64,000 bases of DNA from Kutzneria chonburiensis (GTDB lineage: Bacteria; Actinomycetota; Actinomycetes; Mycobacteriales; Pseudonocardiaceae). The notes beneath the pieces are model-generated. The model was not told the DNA's origin and did no database searches. It worked only from the letters and a program-made list of their open reading frames with translations. Shown here piece after piece: positions 9,064 through 20,764 of the stretch. The DNA is taken from the NCBI RefSeq assembly GCF_028622115.1, contig NZ_CP097263.1, forward strand, positions 9,063,501 to 9,127,500, in the 5' to 3' direction. The translations under genes were made by a program, and so were the position numbers. The stretch's first letter is position 1, and each line of letters opens with the position of its first letter.

Positions 9064-10151
9064 TGCTGACGCACGGAGTCCGGCTCAAGGTGGCGGCGTT
9101 CCTGCTGGTCGGCCTGACGGCGGTGGCCTTCGTCGCGGCCCGCTATGTCGGCCTGTTCGGCACGGGCGGCTACACCGTCACCATGAAGCTGGCGGACGCC
9201 GGCGGCATCTTCCCCAACGCCGAAGTGACCTACCGTGGCGTCCCGATCGGCCGGGTCCACACGGTCAGCCTCAGTGACGACGGCGTGGACGTGGCGCTGA
9301 ACCTCGATCAGTACGACATCCCAACGGATATCGACGCGGTCGTGGCCAATCGGTCGGCGGTCGGCGAGCAGTACGTGGACCTGCGCCCCAAGCGCCCGGA
9401 CGGTCCAACGCTGCATGACGGATCGGTGATCCCGCAGCAGGCGACCAAGGTCCCGCTGCCCGTGCAGACCCTGCTGACGAACATCGACAGCCTGGTCCAG
9501 AGCGTGCCCGAAGACCGGCTGACCACCCTGGTCGACGAGCTCGACACGGCCACCCACGGCACGACCACGGATCTGCAAACCCTGCTGGACAGCACGCATT
9601 CCTTCGTCGACGCGGCCACGCAACACATGCCCCAGCTGACCCAGCTGGTCGCGGACTCGACCACGGTCCTGCACACCCAGAACGACGAAGCCCAAGCCCT
9701 CACGCAGTTCGGCGTCAACACCAAGCTCATCGCCGACCAGCTGACCGCCTCCGACGCCGATCTGCGCAGCCTGATCGGCACCGTGCCGCAGCTGTCGACG
9801 CAGGTCAGCCAGCTGATCAGGGACACCGATCCGAGCCTGGGCGTGCTGATCGCCAACCTGCTGACGACCTCGACCGTGGCCCTCGGCCGGCACGACGCCA
9901 TCCAACAGCTGCTGATCTCGGCCCCGCCGGCGATCGCCGCTGGCACCAGCGCGGTCGTCAACGGCACGGCCAACTTCGGGCTGTCGCTGACCTTCTTCGA
10001 CCCGATCGGCTGCACTGCCGGCTACGACGGCACCAACCGCAAGAGCGGCCTCGACACCAACACAACCCCGCTGAACACGCAGGCTCGCTGCACGCTGCCG
10101 CCGAGCTCGGGCACGGGCGTCCGCGGCGCCCAGAACGCCCCGAACGGATAG
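9063..10151 (+). CDS. mceF: Mce family protein, MceF position
   Basis: Predicted 362 aa. N-terminal anchor (about 9-29), MlaD domain with AEVTYRGVPIGRVHTV and SAVGEQYVDLRP, helical region, and a Cys-containing tail (PIGCTAGYDGTN, ARCTLPPSSG). It completes a canonical six-gene mceA-F set. Eight nt separate it from the first Mce-associated gene. Confidence 0.93.
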   Translation: MLTHGVRLKVAAFLLVGLTAVAFVAARYVGLFGTGGYTVTMKLADAGGIFPNAEVTYRGVPIGRVHTVSLSDDGVDVALNLDQYDIPTDIDAVVANRSAVGEQYVDLRPKRPDGPTLHDGSVIPQQATKVPLPVQTLLTNIDSLVQSVPEDRLTTLVDELDTATHGTTTDLQTLLDSTHSFVDAATQHMPQLTQLVADSTTVLHTQNDEAQALTQFGVNTKLIADQLTASDADLRSLIGTVPQLSTQVSQLIRDTDPSLGVLIANLLTTSTVALGRHDAIQQLLISAPPAIAAGTSAVVNGTANFGLSLTFFDPIGCTAGYDGTNRKSGLDTNTTPLNTQARCTLPPSSGTGVRGAQNAPNG

Positions 10152-10159
10152 GAGCCGAG

Positions 10160-10639
10160 ATGAAGATCGTGGTGATCCTGGCGGCGGTGTTCGCCGCGTG
10201 GGGCGGCTGGTCCTGGTGGAGCGCCGCCCACGACGACGCCCGGCTGTTCACGCTGGACCGGCAGGCCGTCACGCAGGCCGCCCAGCACGACATCGCCACG
10301 CTGAACACCCTCGACTACCGCAAGATCGACGACGGCCTGAAGTCCTGGCTGGCCGTCTCCACCGGCACCCTGCACGACCAGCTGGTGCAAACCGGTACGG
10401 ACAGCCGGAAACAGTTGGAACAAGCCAAAACCGTCACCACGGCGCAGGTCATGGACACCGCCGTCACGGCGCTGGACCAGCGCGCCGGCACGGCGAAGCT
10501 GATCGCCGCCGTGCAGCTGGACGTCACGCCGGCAACCGGCCAGAAAACGTCCAAGCGCACCAGGTTCCAGGCCGACCTCACGCGAACCGCCCAAGGCTGG
10601 CAGGTCAGCGCCCTCGCCCCGGTGCAGGTGCAGTCATGA
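10160..10639 (+). CDS. Mce-associated membrane-anchored protein
   Basis: Predicted 159 aa. One N-terminal hydrophobic helix (IVVILAAVFAAWGGWSWW) and an extracytoplasmic alpha/beta domain of NTF2-like appearance (TARLIAAVQLDV..., QGWQVSALAPVQ). Anchored proteins of this type follow mce genes in actinobacteria and are thought to support complex stability. ATG 10160 has GGAG six bases upstream. The stop overlaps the next ATG (ATGA). Confidence 0.85.
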   Translation: MKIVVILAAVFAAWGGWSWWSAAHDDARLFTLDRQAVTQAAQHDIATLNTLDYRKIDDGLKSWLAVSTGTLHDQLVQTGTDSRKQLEQAKTVTTAQVMDTAVTALDQRAGTAKLIAAVQLDVTPATGQKTSKRTRFQADLTRTAQGWQVSALAPVQVQS

Positions 10640-11124
10640 AGTACCTCATCGCAGCGGCGATTGCCTTGGTAGCACTGGGAAGCTGGTTCCGTATCGAGGC
10701 GACCGGCCTGTGGGACGATCCGGCGACGGCCAACCAGGCGCTCGTCGACCCGGCGGCCACCAGCAAGGTCATCGGGGACGTGAACTCGGCGCTGGGCAAG
10801 GTGTTCTCCTATCGCTACGACAACACCGCCGCCACCGAACAGGCGGCCAGGCAGAACCTCAAGGGCAACGCGGAGAACCAGTACAACGACCTGTTCGCGC
10901 AGGTGAAGCAGCAGGCCCCGGCGCAGAAGCTGATGCTCACGACCACGGTGGTGGACAGCGGCGTGACCCTGCTCCAGGGCGATCACGCCCAGCTGCTGGT
11001 GTTCCTGGACCAGTCCGCGACCCGCGGCGACACCAATCAGAGCAGCGTTGCGGCCGCGGAACTCACCGTGACGGCCCAGCGGCAGGGCGACCACTGGGTG
11101 ATCACCGACCTGCGAACGAAGTAG
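10636..11124 (+). CDS. second Mce-associated membrane-anchored protein
   Basis: Predicted 162 aa. Same architecture as its upstream neighbour: an N-terminal helix (residues 3-16), then about 140 extracellular residues ending QRQGDHWVITDLRTK, a typical Mce-associated NTF2-like C-terminus. ATG 10636 overlaps the preceding stop. It is the last gene of the Mce operon. fadD6 follows after a promoter-like palindrome. Confidence 0.85.
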   Translation: MKYLIAAAIALVALGSWFRIEATGLWDDPATANQALVDPAATSKVIGDVNSALGKVFSYRYDNTAATEQAARQNLKGNAENQYNDLFAQVKQQAPAQKLMLTTTVVDSGVTLLQGDHAQLLVFLDQSATRGDTNQSSVAAAELTVTAQRQGDHWVITDLRTK

Positions 11125-11140
11125 CGAACCGTTGTCCCAA

Positions 11141-11156
11141 TACCTACCGGTCGGTA
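11141..11156. promoter_or_regulatory. 16-bp palindrome directly before fadD6
   Basis: TACCTACCGGTCGGTA is symmetric at 14 of 16 positions and resembles operators bound by TetR-family repressors. It ends two bases before the first possible fadD6 ATG (11159), so a bound protein would block initiation at a leaderless or very short-leader transcript. The cognate regulator is not identifiable in the window. Confidence 0.55.
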
Positions 11157-11158
11157 GC

Positions 11159-12976
11159 ATGGCGGCAATGAGCGCGACGGAGCAGTCTGCGGCCCATCGG
11201 ATCGGCCTGGCCGACGTGGTGCGGGCGCTGCCCGCCATGGCGCTGGACGCGCCCAGCCTGCTGCACGGCGCGATCGGGCTGGCCACCATCGGCCCGACCA
11301 GCCGCGACTCGGTCGGCCACGTGTTCCAGCGGGCCGCGCACCGCCACCCGGACCGGCCGTTCCTGCGCTTCGAGGACACCGAGCTGTCCTACGGCCAGGC
11401 CAATCTCTGGGTGAACCGCTACGCGGCGGTGCTCAACGCCCACGGCGTGCGGCCCGGCAGCACGGTCGGCATCCTGGCCGAGAACCGCCCGGAGACCTTG
11501 CTGGCGGCGCTGGCGGTCGTCAAGCTCGGTGCCACCGCCGGCATGCTCAACCACCACCAGCGCGGCGATGTGTTGAACCACAGCCAGAAGCTGCTCGACA
11601 GCACCGTGCTGATCGTCGGCAGCGAGTGCCTTGACGCACTGAAGTCCGTGCCGGACAACGAGATTCGTGGCACGGTGCTGTGTCTGCCGGAAGGCGACGA
11701 GGCGCCGGAAGGCTACCTGGACCTGGACGAGGCGGCGATCAGCGCCGACGACCACGACCCGGTGCAGACGCCGCTGATCCACGCGCGGGACAAGGCGTTC
11801 TACGTCTTCACCTCCGGCACCACCGGCCTGCCCAAGGCCAGCTCCATGAGCCATTTCCGGTGGCTCAAGGCGATGACCGGCCTCGGTCACCTCGGCGTCC
11901 GGCTCACCTCCGGCGACACGCTGTACTGCTGCCTTCCCCTGTACCACAACAACGCGCTGACCGTGTCGCTGTCGTCGGTGCTCGGCGCGGGCGCGACTTT
12001 CGCGCTGGGCCGCAACTTCTCGGCCTCGCGGTTCTGGGACGACATCCAGCGCACCCGGGCCACCGCGTTCTGCTACATCGGCGAGCTCTGCCGGTACCTG
12101 CTCAACCAGCCCGTACGCGCCAACGAGCGCACGCACCGCGTCCGCGTCATGGTCGGCAACGGGCTGCGGCCGGAGATCTGGGACGAGTTCACCCAGCGCT
12201 TCGGCATCGGGCGGGTGGCCGAGTTCTACGGGGCCAGCGAGTGCAACCTGGCCTTCATCAACGCCTTCAACATCGACCGCACGGCCGGGATGTGCCCGTT
12301 GCCGTTCGCCGTCGTCGCCTTCGACGCCGACACCGGGCAGCCGGCCCGCGGCGCCGACGGCCACCTGCGCAAGGTCGGTGCGGGCCAGGTCGGCCTGCTG
12401 ATCACCAAGGTCACCGACCGGGCCCCGTTCGACGGCTACACCGATGCCGACGCCACCGAGAAGAAGTTGGTGCGCAACGGTTTCCGCCGCGGCGACTGCT
12501 GGTTCAACACCGGCGACCTGGTCCGTGACCAGGGGTGGAACCACGTGGCCTTCGTCGACCGGCTGGGCGACACCTTCCGGTGGAAGGGCGAGAACGTGGC
12601 CACCACCGAGGTCGAGGGCGCGTTGGACGAGTGGCCGGCGATCGAGCAGGCCGTGGTGTACGGCGTCGAGGTGCCGGGTGCGGACGGCCGGGCCGGGATG
12701 GCCGCCGTCAAGCTGCGCGACGGCGCCGAACTCGACGGGCCCGGCCTGGCCCGGCACCTCGCGAAACGCCTGCCCGGCTACGCGATTCCCTTGTTCCTCC
12801 GGGTGATCGACGAGGTCGAGCAGACGTCCACGTTCAAGAGCCGCAAGGTGGCGCTGCGCGAGCAGGGCTACACCGACGGCGGCCCGGTGCACGTGCTGGC
12901 CGATCGCGACACCGGCTACGTGCCGGCCTACGAGGGCTACGCCACCGAGGTCGCCGCCGGGCGGATTCGGGTCTAG
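11159..12976 (+). CDS. fadD6: long-chain acyl-CoA synthetase (FATP/FadD6 type)
   Basis: Predicted 605 aa. Activates fatty acids to acyl-CoA through an acyl-adenylate. AMP-binding motif FTSGTTGLPKA, the FATP-type stretch LYCCLPLYHNNALT, EFYGASE and the hinge/adenylate region GDCWFNTGDL with DRLGDTFRWKGENV are all present. Sequence and length match FadD6-type enzymes. ATG 11159 or 11168 are both possible starts. An upstream TTG would overlap the palindrome. Position after the Mce operon suggests activation of imported lipids. Its TAG overlaps the convergent DUF4436 stop within CTAG. Confidence 0.93.
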   Translation: MAAMSATEQSAAHRIGLADVVRALPAMALDAPSLLHGAIGLATIGPTSRDSVGHVFQRAAHRHPDRPFLRFEDTELSYGQANLWVNRYAAVLNAHGVRPGSTVGILAENRPETLLAALAVVKLGATAGMLNHHQRGDVLNHSQKLLDSTVLIVGSECLDALKSVPDNEIRGTVLCLPEGDEAPEGYLDLDEAAISADDHDPVQTPLIHARDKAFYVFTSGTTGLPKASSMSHFRWLKAMTGLGHLGVRLTSGDTLYCCLPLYHNNALTVSLSSVLGAGATFALGRNFSASRFWDDIQRTRATAFCYIGELCRYLLNQPVRANERTHRVRVMVGNGLRPEIWDEFTQRFGIGRVAEFYGASECNLAFINAFNIDRTAGMCPLPFAVVAFDADTGQPARGADGHLRKVGAGQVGLLITKVTDRAPFDGYTDADATEKKLVRNGFRRGDCWFNTGDLVRDQGWNHVAFVDRLGDTFRWKGENVATTEVEGALDEWPAIEQAVVYGVEVPGADGRAGMAAVKLRDGAELDGPGLARHLAKRLPGYAIPLFLRVIDEVEQTSTFKSRKVALREQGYTDGGPVHVLADRDTGYVPAYEGYATEVAAGRIRV

Positions 12977-13845
12977 GCGGCGGCTTCGGCCTTCTTGCGC
13001 AGCTCGACCCGGTAGCCGACGACGACCGTGCAGATCAGCGACAGCGAGATCAGCGCCTCGGCGATGAAGAACGCGGCGAAGTCGACGACCGAGCCGATCG
13101 GTGGGTTGCCGGGGACGGCGTTGCGCAGCGGCACCAAGGCGAACAGCAGCGCGCCCATGAAGCTCATGGACGGCCAGAGCAGGCCGTGCCGGCCGGTGAT
13201 GGCGAAGGTCGCGGCGATCACGGCGGCGATGCTCAGGCACCACATGAACGCCATGATGAACAGGGCGAAGGCGAACATGCCGACCGTGCGGCTGGTGTCG
13301 GCGGAGAAGCTCAGCACGCCGTCGTCGACCTTGGTGGCGCCGGGGTGGATGCCGAAGAACGTGTCGCCGCTGGCGAAGGTCACCGCGACCGGCGCGGCCT
13401 CGCCGTTGCTCTCGGCCAGGAAGGCGAAGTCGACCTTGTAGCTGTCGAACGGGTAGTCGGTGATGACGCCGTCGGACAGCGGCACCTGCACGTCGTTGAT
13501 GCCCGGGTTCTTGCCGGCCTTGAAGGTCAGCGTGTCGCCCTTGATCGCGGCCAGGTGCAGCGTGACGTCCTTGGCCGGCGCGCCGTCGGAGTCGGCGTAG
13601 CGGCCCTTGGGGTCGATGCTGACCTGGGCCGAGAGCGTTTGGCTCTGCGGGTCGAGCTTCTGCACGTAGAACAGCACGTCGACGCGGTCGGCCGGGCCGG
13701 CGTCGCCCAGCACGGTCTCGGTCTGGCTCTGTGCGCGCTCCGCGAAGTACACGCTCAGGCTGGCCGCGGTGACCACCACGAGCACCACCGGCGCCACGAT
13801 CCACAGCCAGCGCCGACGCGGCCGGGCCGCGGTCTCCTCGCTCAT
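12973..13845 (-). CDS. DUF4436 family membrane protein
   Basis: Predicted 290 aa. One N-terminal transmembrane helix (13-33), an extracytoplasmic beta-rich domain with DYPFDSYKVDFAF (the family's conserved core), and three further helices at the C-terminus (about 178-200, 213-230, 248-272). The function of DUF4436 is unknown. It is widespread in mycolate and related actinobacteria. Convergent with fadD6, both stops sharing CTAG at 12973-12976. ATG 13845 has AAAGGGCGG just upstream. Confidence 0.88.
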   Translation of the reverse strand: MSEETAARPRRRWLWIVAPVVLVVVTAASLSVYFAERAQSQTETVLGDAGPADRVDVLFYVQKLDPQSQTLSAQVSIDPKGRYADSDGAPAKDVTLHLAAIKGDTLTFKAGKNPGINDVQVPLSDGVITDYPFDSYKVDFAFLAESNGEAAPVAVTFASGDTFFGIHPGATKVDDGVLSFSADTSRTVGMFAFALFIMAFMWCLSIAAVIAATFAITGRHGLLWPSMSFMGALLFALVPLRNAVPGNPPIGSVVDFAAFFIAEALISLSLICTVVVGYRVELRKKAEAAA

Positions 13846-14225
13846 TGTCCGCCCTTTCGAGGTCGCGCTTCATCGCACCTGGTGGCCGGTGAAGGCGGAG
13901 AACAGGGCGGAGAAGCAGGGAAAATTACCCGCGCCGTCCTCACGCCATCAGTGACGGCCGGGGCCGGAACGGTCATGCCGCGCCAAGCCTGGCCATCGCT
14001 GAGCGGTGAGCCCGGGAGCAGGGGGAAAAGCCTTGCCGGATAGTGGCCAGGGCTGTCCGGAAAGTCAAGGACCGTTGGGAGCGCGGGCAATTCGCTTTGC
14101 CCGTCCATTCTGGACGATCCAGATACGTGACCCGCCTCACCTCACTGATGCGTGCAAGTGGCACGCAAGTGGGCTACCGTTGCTGATGCGTGCAGATGGC
14201 ACGCACTGTGAACCGAGGAGGAGTC
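13846..14225. promoter_or_regulatory. 380-nt divergent intergenic region with two identical-type operators
   Basis: No coding frame is convincing here. The right half holds two 19-bp palindromes, TGCGTGCAAGTGGCACGCA (14149-14167) and TGCGTGCAGATGGCACGCA (14187-14205), each with perfect 7-bp arms, preceded by the same CTGA and with centres 38 bp apart. A -10-like TACCGT lies between them and a strong GAGGAGGA ribosome site (14214-14222) follows. The layout fits a repressor binding both sides of the promoter of the 88-aa gene. The left 250 nt show nothing I can name. Confidence 0.6.
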
Positions 14226-14492
14226 ATGGGCAACCAGCCCGTCAAGCCGGAAGATGTGCTGCCCGACGGGGCCGAGGGCACCGAATTCGGCGGTGAATAC
14301 GTGCGCAAGGGCTCAGTCGCGGCGTTCATCGGCAACGTGCGGGCGCTGGCCGAAGTGGAGTCGAGCGGTGCTCAGCGTGATGCGATCGTGGGGCAGTTGC
14401 GGGAGTTGAAGCCCGCTCTGGTCCGCATCGGCGTGCTCGACGTGTTCGAGATCCGCGATCCCGAGGTGCGCGCGCTGGTCGACGGCCTGTGA
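14226..14492 (+). CDS. conserved small acidic protein, unknown function
   Basis: Predicted 88 aa. ATG 14226 follows a near-perfect ribosome site. Features: an N-terminal KPEDVLPDGAEG segment, then EYVRKGSVAAFIGNVRAL and a helical remainder ending RDPEVRALVDGL. No signal peptide, cysteine or membrane segment, so cytoplasmic. The pattern resembles short hypothetical proteins of actinomycetes whose role is not known. It heads a probable unit with the 41-aa frame and the TOMM-like gene and is under the paired operators. It lacks a Cys/Ser/Thr-rich core, so it is unlikely to be a modified precursor. Confidence 0.75.
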   Translation: MGNQPVKPEDVLPDGAEGTEFGGEYVRKGSVAAFIGNVRALAEVESSGAQRDAIVGQLRELKPALVRIGVLDVFEIRDPEVRALVDGL

Positions 14493-14617
14493 TCCGGGCC
14501 ACTGAACCGTGAGTTCGTGCCAACTCGGACGGACGACCGGACGGTTTTGCCGACGCCCCCGTTATGGAATGCCTACAGTGGTTGTCGGGGGAAAACCACG
14601 TTGAGAGAAGGCATTTC

Positions 14618-14743
14618 ATGGTGGGCGTTGCCATGGGCGCTGCCGTTTATTCCCGGCCGCGACAGAAAACGGGTGACACCGGCACGGTGTTCATCTCGTA
14701 TTTACCTTTCCAGCGGCGTGCCGGCCGCGGCGCGGCGCGGTGA
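14618..14743 (+). CDS. possible 41-aa peptide upstream of TOMM-like gene
   Basis: Short frame starting at ATG 14618, six bases after GAGAAGG, a good ribosome site for this genome, and ending TGA 14741-14743. The product starts MVGVAMGAAVYSRPRQK, contains TGDTGTVFISYLPF, and ends in an Arg/Gly-rich tail. It stops seven bases before the GTG of the next gene, so it could be translationally coupled or be a ribosomally made precursor. No homology can be claimed. An alternative frame over the same DNA (from 14517) has no ribosome site. Confidence 0.35.
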   Translation: MVGVAMGAAVYSRPRQKTGDTGTVFISYLPFQRRAGRGAAR

Positions 14744-14749
14744 GCCGTC

Positions 14750-16069
14750 GTGAGCCAGTGTATGGACACCCTCGTCGGCCTGACCGTCGCCGAGGCCGTC
14801 GAGTATCGCTCCGAGATCGAGAATGCCCCGGCTGAGCAGGGGTTCTACCGGCTGAGGCAGGCCAGGGTGGCCGTCGTCGGCGAGGGGCCGGCGCTCGGCA
14901 CGGTGCTGCGCGCCGGCCTTGGCAGCGGCTGGCGGCAGACCCGGGTCTTCACCACCGGTTCCGTGCCGGAATACGCATTGCGCGACGAATTTCAACACGT
15001 CTTGACCGATCAGGTCGACCGAATCGACGCGCATCTCGCGGAGACCGATCTGGTCGTGCACGTATCGTCCGATTTCGCCGAGCTGATCGAGATGGGCCGG
15101 CGCTGCCGGGCCGCGAACGTGTCGTTGACCCAGGTCTTCATTCGCGACCGCGACGCCTGGATAACGCCTGTTCACGCCCCCGGCGGGCGGCCGACCGAAG
15201 CCGCGTGGCGGCGGTTGGTGCCGGAGGACGAACCGGCCGTATTGCCCAAGCGGGTGCCGGGCGCATTGATGGCCGCGGCGTATGAGGGCCGGTTGGACAA
15301 AGCGGGCGCTGTGTTCGAAGTCAAGGTCGAGGTTGAGGCGGTGACCGCCGCGCTGATCGGGGCGCAGGTGTCGCTGACCTGCTTCCGCTACCTCACCGGC
15401 ACGACGCCGACCACCGAGCCGACGCTGCTGCGGCTGGACCGGGACACGCTGGAGATCACCGAGCACCGTTACCAGTGGGGCGGCCCGGTCGGGGCCGCGC
15501 CGTCGGCCGAGCCGCTGACGCCCGGTGAACTCCTGGACCGGCTGCCGGCATTCGTGGATCGACACGTCGGCCTGCTCTCCGCCGTCGAGCAGGCCGGCGT
15601 CGTCAGCTGGGCGACCGTGGCCGATCCGTTGCGGCGTTGGCCGGCGCACCGGGTGTTGGCCTGGGCCAATGATGCCGAGACCGCCAAGGTGCGGGCCGTG
15701 CTCGCGGCGATGGCGAGCTACGGCGCGTTGGCCGCCGGCCGGGGTTGGGCCTGGGGCACGGATCTCATCACCGGCGCTCGCCGCCGGGTGTTTCTGGACC
15801 AGTCCACCCCGCATGCCGAAGTCGGCGTGGCCGCCGGCCTGTGCTGGGACGACGCCGTCGCCGCCGGCTTGCAGGCACACCACGAGCAGCACGTGGATCC
15901 CATGACGCCCGTGAGGCGTTGGGTAGACGACACCACACCGTCCGATGTGGACGACCTGGCCAAGACGCTGGCCACCGCGACCGGGCGGACGCCGGTCGCC
16001 GTGCCGCTCGACGCCGACCCGGCCGCCGCCCGACTGCTGCCCTTCGTCACACAGATCGTGCTGGTCTGA
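14750..16069 (+). CDS. TOMM-type E1-like/YcaO-like biosynthetic protein (degenerate)
   Basis: Predicted 439 aa from GTG 14750; ATG 14762 is an alternative. Residues about 37-160 look like a ThiF/E1-like fold (QARVAVVGEGPALGTVLRAG, then DLVVHVSSDF and a beta-alpha run). QVSLTCFRYLTGTTP followed by TLLRLDRDTLEITEHRY matches the ocin-ThiF-like leader-binding proteins of azole/azoline peptide pathways. The last 170 residues resemble a shrunken YcaO domain (WGTDLITGARRRV, AAGLCWDDAVAAGLQAHHEQHV). No CxxC zinc pairs and no clear YcaO ATP-binding glutamates are seen. It may be a leader-binding or regulatory remnant. No dehydrogenase or full YcaO lies nearby. Confidence 0.55.
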   Translation: MSQCMDTLVGLTVAEAVEYRSEIENAPAEQGFYRLRQARVAVVGEGPALGTVLRAGLGSGWRQTRVFTTGSVPEYALRDEFQHVLTDQVDRIDAHLAETDLVVHVSSDFAELIEMGRRCRAANVSLTQVFIRDRDAWITPVHAPGGRPTEAAWRRLVPEDEPAVLPKRVPGALMAAAYEGRLDKAGAVFEVKVEVEAVTAALIGAQVSLTCFRYLTGTTPTTEPTLLRLDRDTLEITEHRYQWGGPVGAAPSAEPLTPGELLDRLPAFVDRHVGLLSAVEQAGVVSWATVADPLRRWPAHRVLAWANDAETAKVRAVLAAMASYGALAAGRGWAWGTDLITGARRRVFLDQSTPHAEVGVAAGLCWDDAVAAGLQAHHEQHVDPMTPVRRWVDDTTPSDVDDLAKTLATATGRTPVAVPLDADPAAARLLPFVTQIVLV

Positions 16070-16073
16070 CGAA

Positions 16074-16113
16074 GCGGGTCATTCCTCGACTCGGGGCTTG
16101 AGGAATGACCCGC
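16074..16113 (+). terminator. terminator hairpin after the TOMM-like gene
   Basis: Perfect 14-bp stem (GCGGGTCATTCCTC at 16074-16087 pairing with 16100-16113) around a 12-nt loop, starting four bases after the stop codon. No U-tract, as usual in actinomycetes. Confidence 0.8.
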
Positions 16114-16120
16114 TCCATAC

Positions 16121-16173
16121 GCTTGGAAGGGGGCCTTCCTACACTCGGAGTGTAGGAAGGCCCCCTTCCAAGC
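16121..16173. terminator. very strong bidirectional hairpin between convergent genes
   Basis: Perfect 25-bp inverted repeat with a 3-nt loop. Left arm 16121-16145 begins GCTTGGAAGGGGGCC, right arm 16149-16173 ends CCCCCTTCCAAGC. The arm itself contains a smaller palindrome (GGAAGG-GGG-CCTTCC). It ends one base before the lacZ stop codon, so it would terminate both the rightward and the leftward transcript. Confidence 0.85.
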
Positions 16174-16174
16174 T

Positions 16175-19825
<3,651 letters not shown>

Positions 19826-19829
<4 letters not shown>

Positions 19830-20764
19830 GACCGTCCCTTCCGGTTGGTCCAGGCCAGAAAGCCGAACGACAGCACGAAGGCGGCGATCGCGATGATCAC
19901 GGCCTCGGCCGAGGCGACGCCGTAGTCGTTGTAGGCGAAGGCGTTGTTGTAGGCGCTCAGGTTGGGCGTGTACTCGGTGACGATGGCCGGCGCGACCGTC
20001 TTGAGCACCAACGGTTCTACGAACAGCTGGAGTGTGCCGATGATGGAGAACACGACGCTGAGGATGAGCGCCGGCCGGATCAGCGGCAGCTGGATGGACG
20101 CGGCGATGCGCAGCGGCGAGGCACCGTCCACTTTGGCCGCCTCGTAGATCTCGGACGGGATGGACTTCAGCTGGGCCACGATGACCAACATGTTGTAGCC
20201 GGTGTACGTCCACGTGACGATGTTGGCGATGGACCACAGCACCGAGTTCGGGCCGAGGAAGTCGATGTCCAGTCCGACCAGCTTGCCCACGTCGATGATC
20301 GGGCTCAGGCCGGGCACGTACAGGAACGACCACAGGATGGTGGCGATCACGCCGGGAATACCGTACGGCAGGAAGTAGGCGGCGCGGAAGAACGACGGCC
20401 AGCGCGCGGAGGCCGACTCCAGCAGCAGGGCCAGCGCGGTGGCGAACACCGTCATCACCGGCACCTGCACGACGCCGAACAGCAGCACCCGGCCGATCGC
20501 GCCGAGGAAGTTGCTGTCGCTCAGCGCTTCCACGTAGTTGGCGAAGCCGGCGAAGCCGCCGGTCACGCCCTTCTCGCCGAACAGACCGGCCCGGTTGATG
20601 TGGGTGAAGCTCTGCACCACGGCCAGGATCACCGGCACCAGCACGGTCAGCGCGAACAGGGCCAGGAACGGGGCCAGCAGGATCCACGGCGCGCCAAGCA
20701 GTTTCCGGCGATGGCGTTGCGGAGCGTTGGTCTTCACCGTGGTCCGCTCGAGAGTCGCGGTCAC
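19826..20764 (-). CDS. ABC sugar permease, MalF type
   Basis: Predicted 312 aa. Short basic N-terminus (APQRHRRKLLG), then six to seven helices and the EAA loop KVDGASPLRIAASIQLPLIRP. ATG 20764 overlaps the binding-protein stop (four bases). Partner of the MalG-type permease for carbohydrate import. Confidence 0.92.

Noticed and set aside
11144-13873. A 909-codon open frame opposite fadD6 and the DUF4436 gene
   Set aside because: It spans genes on both strands, has the Gly/Arg/Ala/Val-rich make-up of antisense reading in high-GC DNA and shows no domain. The fadD6 and DUF4436 frames are clearly real.
14517-14753. A 78-codon frame between the 88-aa gene and the TOMM-like gene
   Set aside because: It starts inside a stretch without a ribosome site and its product looks random. 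The 41-aa frame in the same DNA has a good ribosome site.
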